Program-made: the position numbers and the translations under genes
The notes under the pieces: model-generated
Told to the model about the DNA's origin: nothing
The model's input: only the letters and a program-made list of their open reading frames with translations
Database searches by the model: none
Assembly: GCF_009363115.1 (NCBI RefSeq)
Contig: NZ_CP045298.1
Location: 5,205,501 to 5,269,500, forward strand
DNA: 64,000 nucleotides
DNA from: Paenibacillus brasilensis
Lineage (GTDB): Bacteria > Bacillota > Bacilli > Paenibacillales > Paenibacillaceae
Direction of reading: 5' to 3'
In this document: positions 60,573 through 64,000 of the stretch, in pieces
How positions within the stretch are numbered: the first letter of the stretch is position 1
Layout: the number at the start of each line of letters is the position of its first letter

Positions 60573-62107
60573 CACTCTTCTACATTCCACGTTTTTGTTA
60601 CCCAATCCTCGTAAAAATCCGGTTCGTGAGATACAAGCAATACAGTCCCTTTATATTCCTTCAAGGCACGTTTAAGCTCGTCCTTTGCTTTGACATCCAA
60701 GTGATTGGTAGGCTCGTCAAACAGAACCCAGTTGCTTTCCCGCATTAACAATTTGCACAGACGTACTTTTGCCTGCTCACCACCACTAAGCGCGGATAGA
60801 GGACGTGTGATATGCTCATTTTTTAAACCGCAACGTGCCAAATGTGCTCTTACTTCATGCTGATTTAAATGCGGGAACTCATTCCACACATCGTCAATCG
60901 GTGTAATTTTGCCTGCCTTGACTTCCTGCTCAAAATAAGCCGGCTGCAAGAAATCGCCTTGATAGGTTTTTCCGCTGATTGGCGGTATTTTCCCCAGAAT
61001 GGTTTTGAGCAATGTCGATTTACCGACACCGTTGCAGCCTACAATCGCAATTTTTTCGCCACGTTCAATCGTCATGGTCATTTTGGGCAAAAGGGCATGA
61101 GTATAGCCAATTTCAAAATCAATTCCCTCAAATACCGTTTTCCCGCTCGCACGCGCTTCTTTAAATTGAAAGGTTGGCTTGGCAGCTTCTTCAGGCTTAT
61201 CAATACGTTCGATCCGATCAAGCTGCTTTTCACGGCTCTTCGCCCGGCCTGATGTGGATGCACGCGCCTTGTTGCGCTGAATAAAGTCTTCCTGCTTCTT
61301 AATATATTCCTGCTGCTTCTCATAAGCATCAATATGCTGCGCTTTGTTCAGATCCGCCATTTCAAGGAATTTTTCATAGTTAGCTGAATAGCGGGTCATC
61401 TTTGCAAATTCAAGGTGATAAATAACATTAACGACCTGGTTCATGAACTCCGTATCATGTGAAATAAGAATAAATGCATAGGGATAATCCTTCAAATAAC
61501 GCGTAAGCCACTCAATATGCTCTACGTCCAAATAGTTGGTAGGCTCGTCCAGCAGCAGGACGTTTGGCTTTTCCAACAACAGCTTCGCAAGAAGCACCTT
61601 AGTCCGTTGTCCACCGCTAAGCGCAGATACATCCCGATCCAAACCGATGGCCGAGAGACCCAGCCCGTTCGCCATTTCTTCAACCTTCACATCAATGAGG
61701 TAAAAATCCCCCATATCCAGCTGCTCCTGAATTTCACCCATCTGTTCCAGCAGTACTTCTAATTCTTCGGGAGAAGCATCTCCCATTTTTTCCGTAATCT
61801 GCATTAATTCCTTTTCCAATTCCAACAAAGGAAGGAAAGCATCCTTCAATACATCGCGTACCGTTTTGCCCGGTGTCATCTTGGTGTGCTGATCCAAATA
61901 GCCGTAACGTACACGTGGAGTCCATTCCACTTTACCTTCGTCCTTAAGCAATTTTCCAGTCAAAATGTTCATGAGTGTCGATTTACCGACTCCGTTAGCT
62001 CCTACCAAACCTACACGTTCCCCCGCAAGTAATCGAAAGGAAACATTTTTAAATAACGCGCGGTCCCCAAAATTGTGGGATACATTTTCTACAGTCAATA
62101 AACTCAT
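60554..62107 (-). CDS. ABC-F family ATPase (YfmM/YkpA-like)
   Basis: A soluble ribosome-associated ABC protein of 517 residues without membrane domains. Domain 1 has Walker A GANGVGKST and LSGGQRTKV, domain 2 GCNGVGKST and LSGGEQAKV, both with DEPTN(Y/H)LD. The interdomain linker (about 235-300) is highly charged, with AYEKQQEYIKKQEDFI. ABC-F proteins act in the ribosomal E site and relieve stalling; some give antibiotic resistance, but the short linker seen here fits the housekeeping type. The start at 62107 matches relatives; a start 27 bp upstream lacks a ribosome binding site. Confidence 0.9.
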   Translation of the reverse strand: MSLLTVENVSHNFGDRALFKNVSFRLLAGERVGLVGANGVGKSTLMNILTGKLLKDEGKVEWTPRVRYGYLDQHTKMTPGKTVRDVLKDAFLPLLELEKELMQITEKMGDASPEELEVLLEQMGEIQEQLDMGDFYLIDVKVEEMANGLGLSAIGLDRDVSALSGGQRTKVLLAKLLLEKPNVLLLDEPTNYLDVEHIEWLTRYLKDYPYAFILISHDTEFMNQVVNVIYHLEFAKMTRYSANYEKFLEMADLNKAQHIDAYEKQQEYIKKQEDFIQRNKARASTSGRAKSREKQLDRIERIDKPEEAAKPTFQFKEARASGKTVFEGIDFEIGYTHALLPKMTMTIERGEKIAIVGCNGVGKSTLLKTILGKIPPISGKTYQGDFLQPAYFEQEVKAGKITPIDDVWNEFPHLNQHEVRAHLARCGLKNEHITRPLSALSGGEQAKVRLCKLLMRESNWVLFDEPTNHLDVKAKDELKRALKEYKGTVLLVSHEPDFYEDWVTKTWNVEEWSTKVD

Positions 62108-62261
62108 ACGCTGTTTTTGGCTCCTTATTGTCATCGGCGATGCCGACTGTTGTTATTTCATATATCATTGTTTTCTTTCAAAGCCTTATTGTAGCACATT
62201 CAGCAACCTTATCGGAATATTGAAAACAGCTAATTTTAATGTTTTTATGCAGGCTTGCCTA

Positions 62262-62293
62262 TAAAAAAAGAAAAACCACTCGTCAGAGTGATT
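62262..62293 (-). terminator. Terminator of the 62-64 kb operon
   Basis: CACTC / GAGTG stem with a 4-nt loop followed on the minus strand by GGTTTTTCTTTTTTT. The short stem is compensated by a long T-tract. Confidence 0.7.
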
Positions 62294-63281
62294 ATTGTAA
62301 GCCGTTATTACATTTAAACTCGAAGTACCCCGCAGCAGCCGCAGATTTTTCATCTGAAAAACGTTCTCTCGCTTGAAAGGGTGCTGGACAGGAATCTCTG
62401 TAAAAATATTTCATTCCGGTATCCGGTTCTAGGCCACCAATTATAGCTTGCCTTCTCACGACTCTTCCACCACCAAACCCATAGTTATTGTAAAACCTGT
62501 CACCAACCGGAATGCCTTGGATAAACGCCATTAGCCCCACATCATCTACCGTGTTATACCACTCTTCTTGCGGAATAGTCGGCAGTGTAAACCTATAGGC
62601 TACGCCGTTGCGTGCTGCCTTTTGATTATGGAGATTAATCAGGCGAGCCAGGTCCTCCTGAACACTATGAACGATGGTGGAACGTCGTATTTGCTCAAAA
62701 GTTTCGGGATTATTTAGCAACGAAATACCAGTTTGACCCTGAAGCTCCTTTTGAAAACCCTCCACCCATCTGTGATTCTGGGCATCATATGCGTGCACAT
62801 AATTATCCAAGGTGAATCCCACACTATTACCTACTGAATCGGCATATGCAAAAGGCTTTTTTTCACTCCATTTGGAACCTATAGCAGTTTGTCCATCCCC
62901 ATCTATGTAAGTTTCTGAGGCAAACGTATAATAACCGTCATAATCCAGAATCACAATAACAGGTATGTAGTCCAGTAATGCGCGTTGTGCTACTGTATCC
63001 CCATCAATACCTACATTAAGAAAAAGGGTATGCAGGAACGTGCTTAGCGCTTCTTCTTTATCGACACGAAAAAACTTGTCCGATCCATACCCGGCCTCCC
63101 GTTCCTGACGCTCGTTCTGGGAAAGCACGGCACCTGCATCCTGAACTGCGGTATGGAGAGCCGATGTGTATTTCATTTCCAATCGCTGCACTTCACGCTG
63201 ATTTTGTACCCGCAAGTCACCGATTACACCAAAGGGCAAAAACAGCAGAATAAATATAACTGCAAAATCAGTAATCTTCAT
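62292..63281 (-). CDS. Unrecognised membrane-anchored protein
   Basis: A 329-residue protein with one N-terminal hydrophobic helix (FAVIFILLFLPFGVIGDL, about residues 6-23), no lipobox and a large, probably extracytoplasmic part. Readable features are a central region IPVIVILDYDGYYTFASETYIDGDG and a Gly-rich YNNYGFGGGRVVR near residue 267. Two or three Cys lie near the C-terminus. No family was recognised. It overlaps the upstream gene by 14 bp and is closed by a terminator. The single-helix anchor with a long exported domain would suit a pseudopilin-like or secretion-system accessory protein, which is only inference. Confidence 0.6.
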   Translation of the reverse strand: MKITDFAVIFILLFLPFGVIGDLRVQNQREVQRLEMKYTSALHTAVQDAGAVLSQNERQEREAGYGSDKFFRVDKEEALSTFLHTLFLNVGIDGDTVAQRALLDYIPVIVILDYDGYYTFASETYIDGDGQTAIGSKWSEKKPFAYADSVGNSVGFTLDNYVHAYDAQNHRWVEGFQKELQGQTGISLLNNPETFEQIRRSTIVHSVQEDLARLINLHNQKAARNGVAYRFTLPTIPQEEWYNTVDDVGLMAFIQGIPVGDRFYNNYGFGGGRVVRRQAIIGGLEPDTGMKYFYRDSCPAPFQARERFSDEKSAAAAGYFEFKCNNGLQ

Positions 63282-63822
63282 TCAAAACCATGCCTCCGTA
63301 TGATGCTGTAACTGCTGGCTTTCCGCTATCGGCCCCGCCAAGAAGCCATGATTTGTACAAATCCGCAGGAGTCCGATTCGTGTTATGTACCCGCACTGTA
63401 AAATAATCTCCGGCCATCAAAGTATATCGACGTGTCTGATCAGACTTTGACTGCTGGTTGTCAGGAAAAAGGACAGGCAAGATTTGCGCATTGTAGTACC
63501 CATCATATACCGTTTCATAATTGCCCAGAAAACTGTCCGGCTTCGAGGCATCTGCATATTCCGGTACATATTTTTTGTGCGTATGCTCCAAGTCAACCTC
63601 GTACTGATTGCCTGTAAGCTCCAGTTCACGCATAAAATCGTTATACATCGTCGGTGTAATGTAGCCCTTGGTCCTTACCATATCAACAAAACGTACGGTT
63701 GAGTGATACACATTTAACCCCGATATATCATCCTGCCGTTCAGCGGCTTGAACTGCGGGTACGATGTACAAAAGCAATACAGCGAGCAGGGCCCCCAACA
63801 GCTTGGATATTGATTGAACCAC
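63268..63822 (-). CDS. Unrecognised exported protein
   Basis: A 184-residue protein with a signal-type N-terminus (ISKLLGALLAVLLLYIVPAVQA then AERQDD). The following FVDMVRTKGYITPTMYNDFMRELELTG resembles the helix of minor-pilin-like (DUF4320-like) proteins in Firmicute Tad-type loci, but the match is weak. The GTG at 63822, 6-8 bp after GGAGGAGG and one base after the previous stop, is preferred over a TTG inside the upstream gene. It is coupled to both neighbours. Confidence 0.6.
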   Translation of the reverse strand: MVQSISKLLGALLAVLLLYIVPAVQAAERQDDISGLNVYHSTVRFVDMVRTKGYITPTMYNDFMRELELTGNQYEVDLEHTHKKYVPEYADASKPDSFLGNYETVYDGYYNAQILPVLFPDNQQSKSDQTRRYTLMAGDYFTVRVHNTNRTPADLYKSWLLGGADSGKPAVTASYGGMVLNEDY

Positions 63823-63823
63823 T

Positions 63824-64000
63824 TCAGTCCTCCTCCAATTTCTCAAAACGTACAGATATTATCTCTCCGCGTTGATTACGTTGTGGGTACATGGAATACA
63901 AAGAGAAAGCATTCAAGGCCGATACACCAGGCTCAAATGGTTCGGAATATTCATCGTACTCCGTTCCGTCGACTTGAACCGATATTCCATCCTGTAAGTT
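63824..64000 (-). CDS. 3' end of an unrecognised CDS
   Basis: Fifty-eight codons and a TGA are visible (ending ISVRFEKLEED); the start lies beyond the window. The composition is acidic and the visible segment has no diagnostic motif. It is immediately followed by the exported-protein gene, so the three form one operon. Confidence 0.6.
   Translation of the reverse strand, partial: NLQDGISVQVDGTEYDEYSEPFEPGVSALNAFSLYSMYPQRNQRGEIISVRFEKLEED

Overview
The window reads as chromosomal DNA of a Gram-positive, endospore-former-type Firmicute, most likely a Paenibacillus of the P. polymyxa group. The grounds are strong AGGAGG-type ribosome binding sites with frequent TTG and GTG starts, a LacI/CcpA-type cre grammar, B. 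subtilis-like operons (rbs, pdhABCD, a thi operon behind a TPP riboswitch, a ydaO-type c-di-AMP leader), a Paenibacillus-style PspA/DUF350/DUF4178/DUF4247 cluster, a GH74-X2-CBM3 xyloglucanase and copper-amine-oxidase-like surface domains. No rRNA, tRNA, CRISPR array or prophage was seen.

Layout. 1-3.7 kb: ribose operon rbsR-rbsK-rbsD-rbsA on the minus strand, truncated by the window edge, with promoter and palindromic operator. 3.8-8 kb: DsbA-like protein, SDR enzyme, secreted copper-amine-oxidase-like protein, AEC permease. 8.1-12.6 kb: a GH74 xyloglucanase gene carrying two inactivating lesions, flanked by exact 20-bp direct repeats, then remnants of a lipoprotein and an M20 amidohydrolase, then a GNAT gene. 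12.7-15.6 kb: XerS-type tyrosine recombinase and the molybdenum-cofactor pair moeA-mobB. 15.7-19.4 kb: envelope-stress cluster (PspA, DUF350, DUF4178, DUF4247 lipoprotein) behind an Old Yellow Enzyme. 19.7-26.4 kb: NodB deacetylase, c-di-AMP-riboswitch-controlled LysM/3D protein, polar amino-acid ABC importer with a fused binding protein and permease, M20 hydrolase, and a GRDP-like anchored protein with a Cys/His tail. 26.4-31.3 kb: divergent glycogen genes glgB-glgA and glgC. 31.4-36.8 kb: a tightly coupled four-gene operon (solo ABC ATPase, FG-GAP-repeat lipoprotein, response regulator, histidine kinase) and an MFS exporter. 37.2-43.1 kb: ArsR-like regulator, HAD hydrolase, an IS1182-like element inserted into a shared terminator hairpin, topoisomerase III. 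43.6-46.6 kb: gltD, dfrA, thyA. 46.9-52.1 kb: pyruvate dehydrogenase operon pdhA-pdhB-pdhC-pdhD. 52.4-56 kb: esterase, low-molecular-weight phosphatase, thiamine pyrophosphokinase, NlpC/P60 hydrolase, and a response regulator lacking its phosphoacceptor. 56.2-60.5 kb: thi operon tenI-thiO-thiS-thiG-thiF. 60.5-64 kb: ABC-F ATPase and the end of an unrecognised operon of membrane-anchored proteins.

Functionally the window mixes central metabolism (pyruvate dehydrogenase, glycogen, glutamate, folate/thymidylate, thiamine, Moco) with cell-envelope functions. Thiamine synthesis and salvage (thi operon, thiN) lie near pdhA, whose product uses thiamine diphosphate. Most operons end in clear intrinsic terminators, which also help define gene boundaries. 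The most notable observations are the doubly broken xyloglucanase between direct repeats near a XerS-type recombinase, the ABC-ATPase/FG-GAP-lipoprotein/two-component operon, the atypical response regulator, the IS that split a bidirectional terminator, and the catalytically odd SDR.
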